Origin: Tepidibacter hydrothermalis | Lineage (GTDB): Bacteria; Bacillota; Clostridia; Peptostreptococcales; Peptostreptococcaceae | DNA length: 64,000 nucleotides | Reading direction: 5' to 3' | Assembly: GCF_029542625.1 (NCBI RefSeq) | Contig: NZ_CP120733.1 | Span: 2,542,001-2,606,000 of the forward strand | Part shown: piece by piece, positions 7,844 through 16,446 of the stretch | How positions within the stretch are numbered: the first letter of the stretch is position 1 | Layout: the number at the start of each line of letters is the position of its first letter | Translations under genes and position numbers: made by a program | The notes under the pieces: model-generated | Seen by the model: the letters and a program-made list of their open reading frames with translations, nothing else | Databases searched by the model: none | Told to the model about the DNA's origin: nothing

Positions 7844-8545
7844 TTATTGTAAATTCTTAAGAATTCCAAGAACTATATCTTTTGAATTATGAGCAGCCTC
7901 ATTTACAAACTCTTCATAAACTACATCTGCACTTCCATCAGCTTTATCAGACATAGCTCTTATTATTATAAATGGTGTTTTATTTACATAACAAGCATGA
8001 CCAATAGCTGCACCTTCCATTTCAGCACAGTATCCGTTCATATTGTTTACAAGTCTATCTTTTAGTTCTTTACTTGAAACAAAAACATCTCCTGTCAATA
8101 CTCTACCTTTAACTACCTTATATTTTTTATCAGAGTTAACACTAGAGTTGTAAGCTGCATCAATCAATCTATCATCTGCCTTAAAAGTTGACTCTTCCAT
8201 TCTAGGAATAACTCCTACTTCATACCCAAATACAGTAGTGTCAAAATCATGTTGTATAGTATCTGTTGATATTACTATATCAAATACATCTAAATCTTCA
8301 TGTAAAGCTCCAGCAACTCCTGTATTTATAACAGCATCTACCTTAAATTCACTTATAAGTATTTGAGCGCAAAGTGCAGCATTTACCTTACCTATACCAC
8401 ATCTTACTAAAACAACATCTTTTCCTTCTAGTTTACCTACATAGAACTTTAAAGAAGCCTTTTCTATAGTCTCTTTAATATCCATTAAATCTCTTAATAT
8501 ATCTACTTCCTCATCCATTGCTCCAATTATACCTATTATGTTCAT
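7844..8545 (-). CDS. mtnN: 5'-methylthioadenosine/S-adenosylhomocysteine nucleosidase
   Basis: The 233-residue enzyme hydrolyses MTA and SAH to adenine and the thioribose product, recycling by-products of SAM use. IIGAMDEEVDIL with the catalytic-type Glu (10-13), GIGKVNAA, NTGVAGAL, and CAEMEGAAIGHAC followed by IIRAMSDKAD (general-acid Asp) are all in place. Length matches the family. ATG start after GGAGGAG. It follows ileS but is separated from it by a terminator; the following 300 bases are occupied by repeat copies. Confidence 0.96.
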   Translation of the reverse strand: MNIIGIIGAMDEEVDILRDLMDIKETIEKASLKFYVGKLEGKDVVLVRCGIGKVNAALCAQILISEFKVDAVINTGVAGALHEDLDVFDIVISTDTIQHDFDTTVFGYEVGVIPRMEESTFKADDRLIDAAYNSSVNSDKKYKVVKGRVLTGDVFVSSKELKDRLVNNMNGYCAEMEGAAIGHACYVNKTPFIIIRAMSDKADGSADVVYEEFVNEAAHNSKDIVLGILKNLQ

Positions 8546-8578
8546 ATTTACTCCTCCTAATTATAATTTGATTACAGA

Positions 8579-8608
8579 TAAAAAGCGCTCCTTTAAGGAG
8601 CACTTTTT
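8579..8608 (-). terminator. ileS terminator
   Basis: GCGCTCC / GGAGC(A)C hairpin with a T-run on the minus strand, just after the ileS stop at 8612. Confidence 0.85.
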
Positions 8609-8611
8609 ATA

Positions 8612-11600
8612 TTAATTAGCTTTTTCTAATTTAATTCCAGTTTCATGATCATTTAAGTTATGCTTTTCTAAATCTGTTTCACAAACTTTTTCTATAGAAA
8701 TACCTAAAGTTTCAGTCATTATATACTCTTTATATACCTCAACAGCATTTGATATAGTATCATCTCCATTGAAGAATATCTTTATATTATCCATCATTTC
8801 ATAATCGTTATTCTTTCTCATTTGTTGAACTTTAGATATGAATTCTCTTGCATATCCTTCATTTATAAGTTCTTCATTAAGAGTTGTATCTAATATAACA
8901 AATAGATTATTTTCAACAGATACATTGAATCCTTCTTTCGAAGAAATATTTATTAATACATGATCTTTTACAACTTCAAAGTTTTCTCCATCAAGATCTA
9001 CTGTTATAGACTCTCCTGCTTCAAGTTTTGTAACTGCATCCGATGCATCAAGTGAAGACAGAGCTTTTCCGAATGATTTAATCTTTGGTCCAAGAACAGG
9101 GCCTAGCACCTTAAAGTTTGGCTTTAAGCTAAAGTTCATATATTCGCCTAAATCTTTAGCAAATACAACATCTTTAACGTTAAGCTCTTCTTTGATTAAT
9201 TCTACTAAATCATCTATTACTTCTTCATATTTACCATCTATTAATACCTTTTGTATTGGTTGACGAACTTTTATTCTAACATTTTCTCTTGATGCTCTAC
9301 CAAGAGTAACTAGATTCTTAACTAAGTCCATCTTTTCTTCTACTTTTAAGTCTATTAAGTTCTTATCAACTCTTGGATAATCACTTAAATGAACTGAGAA
9401 TTCACCTGTAAGTTTCTTGTATATTTCTTCTGATAAATAAGGTGCAAATGGTGCAACCATTTGAGATATTCCAACTAAGATTTCATAAGTTGTATTGTAC
9501 ACAGCTTTTTTGTCTTCAGTTAACTCTGTAGCCCAAAAACGTCTACGAGAACGTCTTATATACCAGTTTGAAAGATTTTCATTTACAAATTCTTGAATAC
9601 TTCTTACAGTCTTTGTTAAATCGTATGCATCTAAGTTTTGCTCTACTTCTAATTTTAAGTTATTGTATTTTGATAATATCCATCTATCAAGTTCTGGTCT
9701 ATCCTTGTATTCAACAAAGAAATCATTAGGGTTTATTTCATCTGTATTTGCATAAAGAGCAAAGAAGTTATAAACATTTTTGATAGTACCAAAGAACTTG
9801 CTTTGAATTTCCTTAAGTCCATCAACATCAAACTTAGTTGGGTTCCAAGGTGGTGATACATATAGTAAGTACCATCTTAATACATCTGCTCCATATTGAT
9901 CGAATAATTCAAATGGATTTATAGTATTTCCTTTTGATTTTGACATTTTCTTTCCATCTTTATCTAATATAAGATCAGTAACTAAAACTCTCTTATATGG
10001 TGCTTTTCCCATTACAAATGTTGAAATAGCAAGAAGTGAGTAGAACCATCCTCTTGTTTGATCTATTCCTTCAGATATAAAATCAGCTGGGAATAATTGA
10101 TCAAAGTTTTCTTTGTTTTCAAATGGATAGTGATGTTGAGCATAAGGCATAGCTCCACTATCAAACCAGCAGTCTATTACATCCTTAACTCTTGTCATAG
10201 TCTTTCCACATTCACTACACTTAATATGAACATCATCTATATATGGTCTGTGTAGTTCTATTGTTTCATCTATATCTTCTATAGCTTTTTCAACTAATTC
10301 TTTTCTTGAACCTACCGAATCTTTATGTCCACATTCACAAGTCCAGATATTAAGTGGTGTTCCCCAATATCTACTTCTAGATACTGCCCAGTCATTTAAG
10401 TTCTCAAGCCAGTTTCCAAAACGCTTTTCTCCAACGAATGATGGATACCACTCAACAGTGTTGTTGTTCTCTATAAGTTTATCTTTAAGCTTAGTCATTT
10501 CAATATACCAACTTGGCTTAGCATAGTATAAAAGTGGAGTAGAACATCTCCAACAGTGAGGATAGTTGTGATCCATTTTTTCTTTCTTATAAAGTTTACC
10601 CTCAGCATGTAACCATTTGATTATTTCTACATCTATTCCATCCTCCATTACGAATCTACCTTCCCATGGAGTTGCAATAAATTTACCGCTTTCATCAACT
10701 GGTTGAAGTACTGGAAGATCATATTTTCTACCTACATTATAGTCATCTTCTCCAAATGCTGGAGCTGTATGTACTATACCTGTACCGTCTTCTGTAGTTA
10801 CATAATCCCCACATACTACGAAGAATGCTTTTTTATCAGCATTTGCAAACGGCATTAATTGTTCATATTCCATATATTCTAAATCTTTACCTTTAAGTTC
10901 TTCTATTACTTCATATTCTCCTTCTATTACTTTAGGAGCTAAAGTTTTTTCTATATAGTAAACTTCATCGTTAGATTTAATTTTTATATAAGTTTCATTT
11001 GGATTTACTGCAAGTGCAACATTCGATGGTAAAGTCCAAGGAGTAGTCGTCCAAGCTAAGAAATATTCATCTACATCTTTTCTCTTGAATTTAGCTATTA
11101 CTGTATTAGTCTTTATCTCTTTATATCCTTGTGCAACCTCATGAGATGCAAGTCCAGTTCCACATCTTGAACAATAAGGAAGTATCTTGTGTCCTTCGTA
11201 TATATATCCTTCTTTATTGAATTTATTAAGTATCCACCAAACACTCTCTATATAATTATTATCAAGAGTTATATATGGATTATCAAGATCAGTCTCATAA
11301 GCCATACGCTCTGTCATTTGTCTCCATAACTTCTCATATGAAAAAACAGATTCTCTACATTTTTCATTGAACTTATCTATTCCATAGTTTTCTATTTCTA
11401 ACTTATCTTTTAGTCCTAACTGCTTTTCTACTTCTATTTCAACAGGAAGTCCATGAGTATCCCAACCAGCTTTTCTTTTTACTTGGTATCCGCTCATAGT
11501 TTTATATCTACAAACAGAATCTTTTAAAGTTCTAGCCATAACATGATGTATTCCAGGTTTTCCATTTGCTGTTGGTGGACCTTCAAAGAATACAAATGAA

Positions 11601-11716
11601 GGATTATCACTTCCATGTTCTATAGTTTTTTCTAATATATTTACTTCATTCCAAAAATCAGATGTTTGTTTTTCACTTTCTACAACTGAATTCAATAGTG
11701 ATTCAAACTTTTTCAT
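8612..11716 (-). CDS. ileS: Isoleucyl-tRNA synthetase, eukaryote-like (IleS2-type)
   Basis: A class I synthetase of 1034 residues that charges tRNA-Ile. The HIGH region reads PPTANGKPGIHHVMARTLKD, KKMSKSKGN is the KMSKS loop, and the editing domain follows the first Cys pair (CSRCG); a second Cys pair lies near KCSECGKTM. The length, the PGIHH form of HIGH and the C-terminal region look like the eukaryotic-type IleRS branch, members of which are often mupirocin-insensitive; that property is inference. The start is ATG at 11714-11716 because AGAAAGG overlaps the earlier ATG at 11725. A T-box controls it. Confidence 0.95.
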   Translation of the reverse strand: MKKFESLLNSVVESEKQTSDFWNEVNILEKTIEHGSDNPSFVFFEGPPTANGKPGIHHVMARTLKDSVCRYKTMSGYQVKRKAGWDTHGLPVEIEVEKQLGLKDKLEIENYGIDKFNEKCRESVFSYEKLWRQMTERMAYETDLDNPYITLDNNYIESVWWILNKFNKEGYIYEGHKILPYCSRCGTGLASHEVAQGYKEIKTNTVIAKFKRKDVDEYFLAWTTTPWTLPSNVALAVNPNETYIKIKSNDEVYYIEKTLAPKVIEGEYEVIEELKGKDLEYMEYEQLMPFANADKKAFFVVCGDYVTTEDGTGIVHTAPAFGEDDYNVGRKYDLPVLQPVDESGKFIATPWEGRFVMEDGIDVEIIKWLHAEGKLYKKEKMDHNYPHCWRCSTPLLYYAKPSWYIEMTKLKDKLIENNNTVEWYPSFVGEKRFGNWLENLNDWAVSRSRYWGTPLNIWTCECGHKDSVGSRKELVEKAIEDIDETIELHRPYIDDVHIKCSECGKTMTRVKDVIDCWFDSGAMPYAQHHYPFENKENFDQLFPADFISEGIDQTRGWFYSLLAISTFVMGKAPYKRVLVTDLILDKDGKKMSKSKGNTINPFELFDQYGADVLRWYLLYVSPPWNPTKFDVDGLKEIQSKFFGTIKNVYNFFALYANTDEINPNDFFVEYKDRPELDRWILSKYNNLKLEVEQNLDAYDLTKTVRSIQEFVNENLSNWYIRRSRRRFWATELTEDKKAVYNTTYEILVGISQMVAPFAPYLSEEIYKKLTGEFSVHLSDYPRVDKNLIDLKVEEKMDLVKNLVTLGRASRENVRIKVRQPIQKVLIDGKYEEVIDDLVELIKEELNVKDVVFAKDLGEYMNFSLKPNFKVLGPVLGPKIKSFGKALSSLDASDAVTKLEAGESITVDLDGENFEVVKDHVLINISSKEGFNVSVENNLFVILDTTLNEELINEGYAREFISKVQQMRKNNDYEMMDNIKIFFNGDDTISNAVEVYKEYIMTETLGISIEKVCETDLEKHNLNDHETGIKLEKAN

Positions 11717-11773
11717 ATATTTCATCCTTTCTTTTTATATATAGTATTGTCATTATTTTAATTAAAAAACATT

Positions 11774-11985
11774 AAAAAAACCTCGCCCCCTATAAAGGGA
11801 CGAGGTATATGCACGCGTTACCACCCTAGTTATTACAAATAACATAAAGTTATATGTAACATCTCATTTAAGATTAACGATTCTAACGGCTAAGCTTACT
11901 TTTGTTTCAGCCTGCAACTCTGGGGTGATATTCCATCTTGATAATTTACTGATTTTCACCAAACATCAGCTCTCTGCAAAATTAT
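11774..11985 (-). promoter_or_regulatory. T-box riboswitch, isoleucine (ileS leader)
   Basis: Minus-strand T-box AGGGTGGTAACGCGTGC (about 11811-11827) is followed by a strong terminator (ACCTCGTCCC / GGGGGCGAGGT) and T-run at 11774-11805. Stem I has GGAATATCACCCC with an AUC specifier (11927-11929), the Ile codon. A GCAGAGAGCTGATG helix begins the element. Directs tRNA-Ile-dependent antitermination of ileS. Confidence 0.93.
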
Positions 11986-12119
11986 TTAAAATGTACTTGT
12001 CCCCTTCTTAGTCTTTAATTATTGAGTTTTAATTAAGATTTAATAGCATTTTATAATATTTTTTTAAATAGGTCAATATGTTTTTTTAAATTTATAGAAA
12101 ATTTTGCATTTTGTCGTTA

Positions 12120-12572
12120 TTAATCTATATCATCAAAAGTTTCATCTATTATCTTTATTTCATTTTGTAAAAGTCCCTTAAACTTACCCTTGAATAGCTT
12201 AAATGACTTTCTAGTTTCTTCGTATTCTTTTCTTATATCTATAACTTGATTATTAGCTTCCTCTATTAATTTTCTAGCCTTAAACTCAGCTTCCTCGATT
12301 ACAAGCTGTGCCTTTTTCCCTGCATTAGTATTTACTTCTTCAGCTGTATTTTGAGCTACTATAAGAGTGTTTTTTAAAGTCTCCTCTATATTTTTATATT
12401 TATTTATTTGCTCAGTCATCATACTTAATTTATCTTTTAATTCTATATTTTCTTTATAAAGCTTTTCAAAGTCTTCTTTAACCTCATCTAAAAATTCGTC
12501 TACCTCTTCTTCTTTGAATCCTCTTAATGCTCTTTTAAATTCTTTATTCTCTATATCTAATGGAGTTATCAT
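12120..12572 (-). CDS. divIVA: DivIVA family cell-division/polarity protein
   Basis: A 150-residue coiled-coil protein. The N-terminal DivIVA signature ITPLDIENKEFKRALRGF (2-19) and EEEVDEFLDEV are followed by two coiled-coil blocks. DivIVA binds negatively curved membrane at the septum and poles and recruits partners. It is the last gene of the sepF-yggT-ylmH-divIVA string, which in firmicutes typically lies downstream of ftsZ; here the string is separated from ftsZ by about 14 kb. ATG start after GGAGGTTTT. Confidence 0.93.
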   Translation of the reverse strand: MITPLDIENKEFKRALRGFKEEEVDEFLDEVKEDFEKLYKENIELKDKLSMMTEQINKYKNIEETLKNTLIVAQNTAEEVNTNAGKKAQLVIEEAEFKARKLIEEANNQVIDIRKEYEETRKSFKLFKGKFKGLLQNEIKIIDETFDDID

Positions 12573-12586
12573 TGCTTTAAAACCTC

Positions 12587-13375
12587 CTACAATATTATTT
12601 TTGCTTTGATTCTTAGTCTTCCTTTTTTATTAATATCTCCTATATCTGATATTATACATCTACCTTTTCCCCTTACAGATATTAATGAATTTTTCTCTAT
12701 CTTCTTTGATATATTATTTATAGGCTCATAATCTACATAAACCCTATTTGACGAAATAATTTTATTGGCATCTTGTCTAGATATATTGTGTATTGATGAT
12801 ATAATACAATCAATTCTATTAGACGAAACAGTGAAACCTATTTCTTTATAATTCATATCCACTTTTTTAATATCCGAAATTGATATTTCTTTAACTGATA
12901 TATTATTCCGAGCAACCTTAGTCATATTAAGAAATATATAATCCTTTATATCATTTTGAACTACAACTTGACAAAAATTTGTATGTATTAATATATCTCC
13001 TATTTTTTCTCTTTTTATACCAAGTCCAAGTATGGATCCTAAATAATCCTTATGAGATACCTCTTTGAACTTAAAGTTACCTTCAATCATCAAAGCGCTT
13101 ATAGGAGAATCTATATCTTCTTCTGATACATAGTATGGATATATATATATTACATTTCTCTCCGACCCACTGTACCCTCCATATACACTGTACTTTATAT
13201 CATCTATAGAATTTAAAACCGCTATACAGTTTTTTAATTCATATGGATTTAAAAAATCTGTATATCTATAGTCATAATTTTTTAAAACTCCTAAAGCCTT
13301 GTCTATAACTTTATATACAGTTTTTTTAAGTTCTAAATCCTTTATATGCGAAGTTATTCTTTCCTTATCAATCAT
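12587..13375 (-). CDS. ylmH: YlmH, S4-domain RNA-binding protein
   Basis: The 262-residue protein has an N-terminal alpha/beta part with RNVIYIYP and a C-terminal S4 domain (DANKIISSNRVYVDYEPINNISKKIEKNSLISVRG). Bacillus YlmH is linked to division and to ribosome rescue; which applies here is not visible. The ATG follows the yggT stop immediately (TAAATG), so the pair is translationally coupled. Confidence 0.9.
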   Translation of the reverse strand: MIDKERITSHIKDLELKKTVYKVIDKALGVLKNYDYRYTDFLNPYELKNCIAVLNSIDDIKYSVYGGYSGSERNVIYIYPYYVSEEDIDSPISALMIEGNFKFKEVSHKDYLGSILGLGIKREKIGDILIHTNFCQVVVQNDIKDYIFLNMTKVARNNISVKEISISDIKKVDMNYKEIGFTVSSNRIDCIISSIHNISRQDANKIISSNRVYVDYEPINNISKKIEKNSLISVRGKGRCIISDIGDINKKGRLRIKAKIIL

Positions 13376-13648
13376 TTAAAACACCATAAATATTATCCTA
13401 ATAACCATCTTGTATACAAACCCTATAAGAAAATAAGCTATTATAGGTGACAAGTCTATTGGACCTGTATTTGCATACTTATATAACATCTCTCTTATAG
13501 GATATAGTATCGGCTCTGTTACTGAGTATACAAAGTCTGAAATCTTAGAATATTGTAGATTTGGTATAAAAGAAATTACACATCTTATCAAAATCATAAG
13601 TTCTAAAAACTGAACAAAATACCCTAATGCCTTAATTATAATCCACAT
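13376..13648 (-). CDS. yggT: YggT family membrane protein
   Basis: The 90-residue protein has two hydrophobic segments bracketing the family motif SFIPNLQYSKISDFVYSVTEPILYPIRE. Function not established, although the gene is conserved between sepF and ylmH in this operon type (ylmG). ATG start after GGAG; it abuts ylmH. Confidence 0.88.
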   Translation of the reverse strand: MWIIIKALGYFVQFLELMILIRCVISFIPNLQYSKISDFVYSVTEPILYPIREMLYKYANTGPIDLSPIIAYFLIGFVYKMVIRIIFMVF

Positions 13649-13663
13649 AAATGATTTCTCCTT

Positions 13664-14113
13664 TTATACATTTTTTTGCCATGGAAATAACCCCTTATTT
13701 TCAAGTTCTTTTTTTATATTTCCATCAATATCTATATTGCTAGGCGCTAATATAAATATTCCCTTAGATACTTTCTGAATGCTTCCATCTAGTGCATATA
13801 CTGCTCCACTTACAAAATGAAATATATTCTTTACAAGCTCTAAATCTTCTATATTTTCTAAATTTACAACTACAGCTTTTCTATTTTTTAAGTTATCTAC
13901 AATAGATGCGGCTTCATCATAATCTTGTGGTTCATGTATCATAACCTTCATTTGAGTAGTTGTATGTATATTCACTATCTTATTATTAGATTTTGAAGCT
14001 GGTTTTTGATTTAAATTTAGAATTTCTTCTTCATATTCTTCTTCAAATTCTTCTTCATACTCTTCTTCAAAGCCCATAAATTTCTTCACTTTATCTACAA
14101 ATTTATCAGACAT
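13664..14113 (-). CDS. sepF: Cell division protein SepF
   Basis: The 149-residue protein has a short N-terminal amphipathic membrane-binding helix (SDKFVDKVKKFMGF), an acidic linker (about 15-33) and the C-terminal SepF domain (VMIHEPQDYDEAASIVDNLK, VVVNLENIEDLE, FVSGAVYALDGS). SepF anchors FtsZ to the membrane and arcs its filaments. It could take over FtsA's tethering role, relevant because no ftsA is found in the expected place next to ftsZ in this window. ATG start after AGGAGGG. Confidence 0.94.
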   Translation of the reverse strand: MSDKFVDKVKKFMGFEEEYEEEFEEEYEEEILNLNQKPASKSNNKIVNIHTTTQMKVMIHEPQDYDEAASIVDNLKNRKAVVVNLENIEDLELVKNIFHFVSGAVYALDGSIQKVSKGIFILAPSNIDIDGNIKKELENKGLFPWQKNV

Positions 14114-14124
14114 CTCTGTCCCTC

Positions 14125-14826
14125 CTATTTCATGTAATTTCTCTTTCCAAATATAGATGTTCCAACTCTTACCATATTTGCTCCCTCTTCTATAGCTATT
14201 TTATAATCATTACTCATACCCATAGACAAATACTTCATTTCAACATTTTCTAAATTAAGTTTTTCTATTTCTTTCGACATATTTTTTATTTCTTTAAAAT
14301 ATATTCTAACATCTTCTGGACTATCAACATATGGTGCCATAGTCATAATTCCATTTATTTTTATGTTTTTATATTTACTTGATACAGTTTTTACGAAATC
14401 CATAACATCTTCTTTAAAAAGTCCATGTTTAGAATCTTCTCTTGATATATTAACTTGTACCAAACAATCCATAACCTTATTTATACTTTTAGCTCTTTTG
14501 TTTATTTCTTCACATAAAGATATTCTATCTAAAGAATGAATCATATCTGCTTTATCTATAATGTACTTTACCTTATTAGTCTGTAAAGATCCTATAAGAT
14601 GCCACTTTACTTTATCTCCTATGACCTCATATTTTCTTACAAGCTCTTGCGGTTTATTTTCCCCAACATGAGTTACTCCTAAACGTATAGCTTCTTCGAT
14701 TATAGGTATATCTACAGTTTTTGTAACACCTATTAATGTAATATTCTTCGGATTTACATTTGCTTTATTAGCCGAATTATTTATTGCACCTAATACTTCA
14801 TCTAAATTATGTTTTATGTAATCCAC
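14125..14826 (-). CDS. yggS: YggS family pyridoxal-phosphate homeostasis protein
   Basis: This TIM-barrel PLP-binding protein of about 233 residues carries ITLIGVTKTV (PLP Lys), HVGENKPQELVRK, WHLIGSLQTNKVKYI and LSMGMSNDYKIAIEEGANMVRVGTSIFG, all family hallmarks. It buffers free PLP and affects amino-acid metabolism. Two GTG starts compete: 14835, directly after the upstream stop, and 14826, which has AGGTAGGTG at a better distance; I chose the latter. The HlyD-like gene is just upstream and sepF follows by 11 bases. Confidence 0.93.
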   Translation of the reverse strand: MDYIKHNLDEVLGAINNSANKANVNPKNITLIGVTKTVDIPIIEEAIRLGVTHVGENKPQELVRKYEVIGDKVKWHLIGSLQTNKVKYIIDKADMIHSLDRISLCEEINKRAKSINKVMDCLVQVNISREDSKHGLFKEDVMDFVKTVSSKYKNIKINGIMTMAPYVDSPEDVRIYFKEIKNMSKEIEKLNLENVEMKYLSMGMSNDYKIAIEEGANMVRVGTSIFGKRNYMK

Positions 14827-14835
14827 TTTTAACAC

Positions 14836-16098
14836 CTACCTTATCTTTTGACCTTCTTTTATATTTTTAGGATTTATAATAAGTTCATCATATAAATCAA
14901 TAGTATCTATTCTATTTTTTTTAATATCTAAGTAATCAAGTACTATGTATTCATTATTTTCCCCTAATATACTCTTAAGTTCTTTAAAAACAGAATTTCC
15001 TGTTTCTGACAATATATATACTCCTTTTTTACCGCCAATTGTTACAACAGCATTTTTAGGAATTTTTATACCACTTACTTTTCTATATATAATGTTAAAA
15101 TCACAAATTCTTTCATTATAAAAATCTACTTTTTCTTCATCTACTTCGAGAACTAATATATTCTTATTATTTTCATCTTTATATAAGTTTTTCACACTAG
15201 CATTAAACATCTGTTCATTTTTCTCAACTTTTACATTTGCTCCTATTTTTAAATGACTAGCTTCTTTTTCATCAAGAACTACAGCTATATACCATAGATG
15301 ATTATTTATTATTTTACCTATTGCCTCGCCTACTTCTACTTCGTCATTTTTCTTTATCATTTTTTCTTTATTTTTAACTGTTGAGAGATATTGTGAATTT
15401 AAATGGTCTATACTAGATACCTTGAGAACATCTTCATATTCATCTTGATTAAAAGATATAACACCTGATTCATTTGCAAAAACACTTTGAACTGAAGAAT
15501 TTAATTCATTTTCTATCTTGAATTTTTCTGATTCTAGAGTTTTTATATTTTTACCAACAATACTTTTTTCTCCCCATATTAAACTCTTCTTATCTATAGC
15601 CACTAGTAATTCCTCTTTTAAATTCTGTATACTTTCTATATCCGAATTCATAATATTAGTCTTTATTTCATCTCTCAACCTTTTTGTTGTAACATCTATT
15701 TTCTGTATGTCACTTTTAAGTATTTCTTCATTTCTGTTAAATTTTATACTTTCTATCCTTCTGTTTATAGTATCAAGTTTTTCTTTTTTCTGAAGATCCA
15801 CTTCACCTTTTTGTATTTCTGCTATCTTTTTATTTTTCGGAACTCTTTTACCTTCTTGAGCTAAATAATCTATATTTCCCTGAGCTTGTGATAATATTAC
15901 TTGCTCATCCTTTATTATAACCCCTTGTTTATTTATAGATTCTACTAAATCTCCATGTTTTACAGTTTCAACTTGTACTGTATAGCTAGTCATACTATTT
16001 AGAAGTTTAGCGACTATATAAATAATCACACCAAGTATTATCAAATAATTATATTTAATTTTCAATCTCTTTTTCTTTCTTTTTTTTCTCTTTTTCAC
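14836..16098 (-). CDS. HlyD-family membrane-fusion-like protein
   Basis: About 420 residues: a very basic N-terminus (KKRKKRKKK), one transmembrane segment (about 17-35), a barrel-sandwich half (VKHGDLVESINKQGVIIKDE), a coiled-coil hairpin (about 90-200) and a second beta domain (KIIKNDEVEVGEAIGKII ... VVTIGGKKGVYIL). This resembles adaptor proteins of HlyD type, but no transporter is encoded next to it. Its position before yggS-sepF suggests an envelope role. The start is the GTG at 16098 since AGAGGTG overlaps an earlier GTG (16107). Confidence 0.8.
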   Translation of the reverse strand: MKKRKKRKKKRLKIKYNYLIILGVIIYIVAKLLNSMTSYTVQVETVKHGDLVESINKQGVIIKDEQVILSQAQGNIDYLAQEGKRVPKNKKIAEIQKGEVDLQKKEKLDTINRRIESIKFNRNEEILKSDIQKIDVTTKRLRDEIKTNIMNSDIESIQNLKEELLVAIDKKSLIWGEKSIVGKNIKTLESEKFKIENELNSSVQSVFANESGVISFNQDEYEDVLKVSSIDHLNSQYLSTVKNKEKMIKKNDEVEVGEAIGKIINNHLWYIAVVLDEKEASHLKIGANVKVEKNEQMFNASVKNLYKDENNKNILVLEVDEEKVDFYNERICDFNIIYRKVSGIKIPKNAVVTIGGKKGVYILSETGNSVFKELKSILGENNEYIVLDYLDIKKNRIDTIDLYDELIINPKNIKEGQKIR

Positions 16099-16150
16099 AG
16101 AGTTCACCTCTATATAATTTAATAATTCTTCAAAAATATTATTTATCCTT

Positions 16151-16220
16151 TTTATAATGAGTAGGAAATTATATTCCTATTTAAATTGTTGATAAATATA
16201 ATTCACGTTATATGTTTACA
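16151..16220 (+). repeat. Palindromic intergenic repeat, family C, copy 3
   Basis: Sequence TTTATAATGAGTAGGAAATT ... GATAAATATAATTCACGTTAT matches the copy at 16322-16400 with several substitutions. The 338-base gap between spoIVA and the HlyD-like gene holds only this copy, a terminator and copy 2. Confidence 0.6.
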
Positions 16221-16291
16221 AAAAAAATAGGGTTAGAAAATTTAACCCATCTTAATTAATAGATTATATCAACATCCACCTAAAAGTCAAG

Positions 16292-16323
16292 AAAAAAAGA
16301 GGCTTAAATAAGCCTCTTTTTTA
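16292..16323. terminator. Hairpin terminator between spoIVA and the HlyD-like gene
   Basis: AAAAAAAGAGGCTT / AAGCCTCTTTTTT with a four-base loop, A-run on one side and T-run on the other, so potentially bidirectional. Confidence 0.85.
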
Positions 16324-16400
16324 TAACGATTAGGAAATTATATTCTTCTTAAAAAAATTGTGAATAAATATAATTTCCGTTATGAGTTTCATAAAAGTTT
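16322..16400 (+). repeat. Palindromic intergenic repeat, family C, copy 2
   Basis: ATAACGATTAGGAAATTATA on the left and TATAATTTCCGTTAT on the right form an imperfect hairpin. Aligns with the reverse complement of 2906-2988 including the shared flank GAGTTTCATAAAAGTTTA. A further hairpin (AAAGTTTACCTTTGAA / TTCAAAGGAAAACTTT, 16393-16441) lies next to the spoIVA stop. Confidence 0.7.
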
Positions 16401-16446
16401 ACCTTTGAATTTCTTTTATTCTTTTCAAAGGAAAACTTTTTTATAA

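Noticed and set aside
16292-16441. Possible small RNA between spoIVA and the HlyD-like gene
   Set aside because: The structure is explained by a terminator and family C palindromes; no promoter seen.
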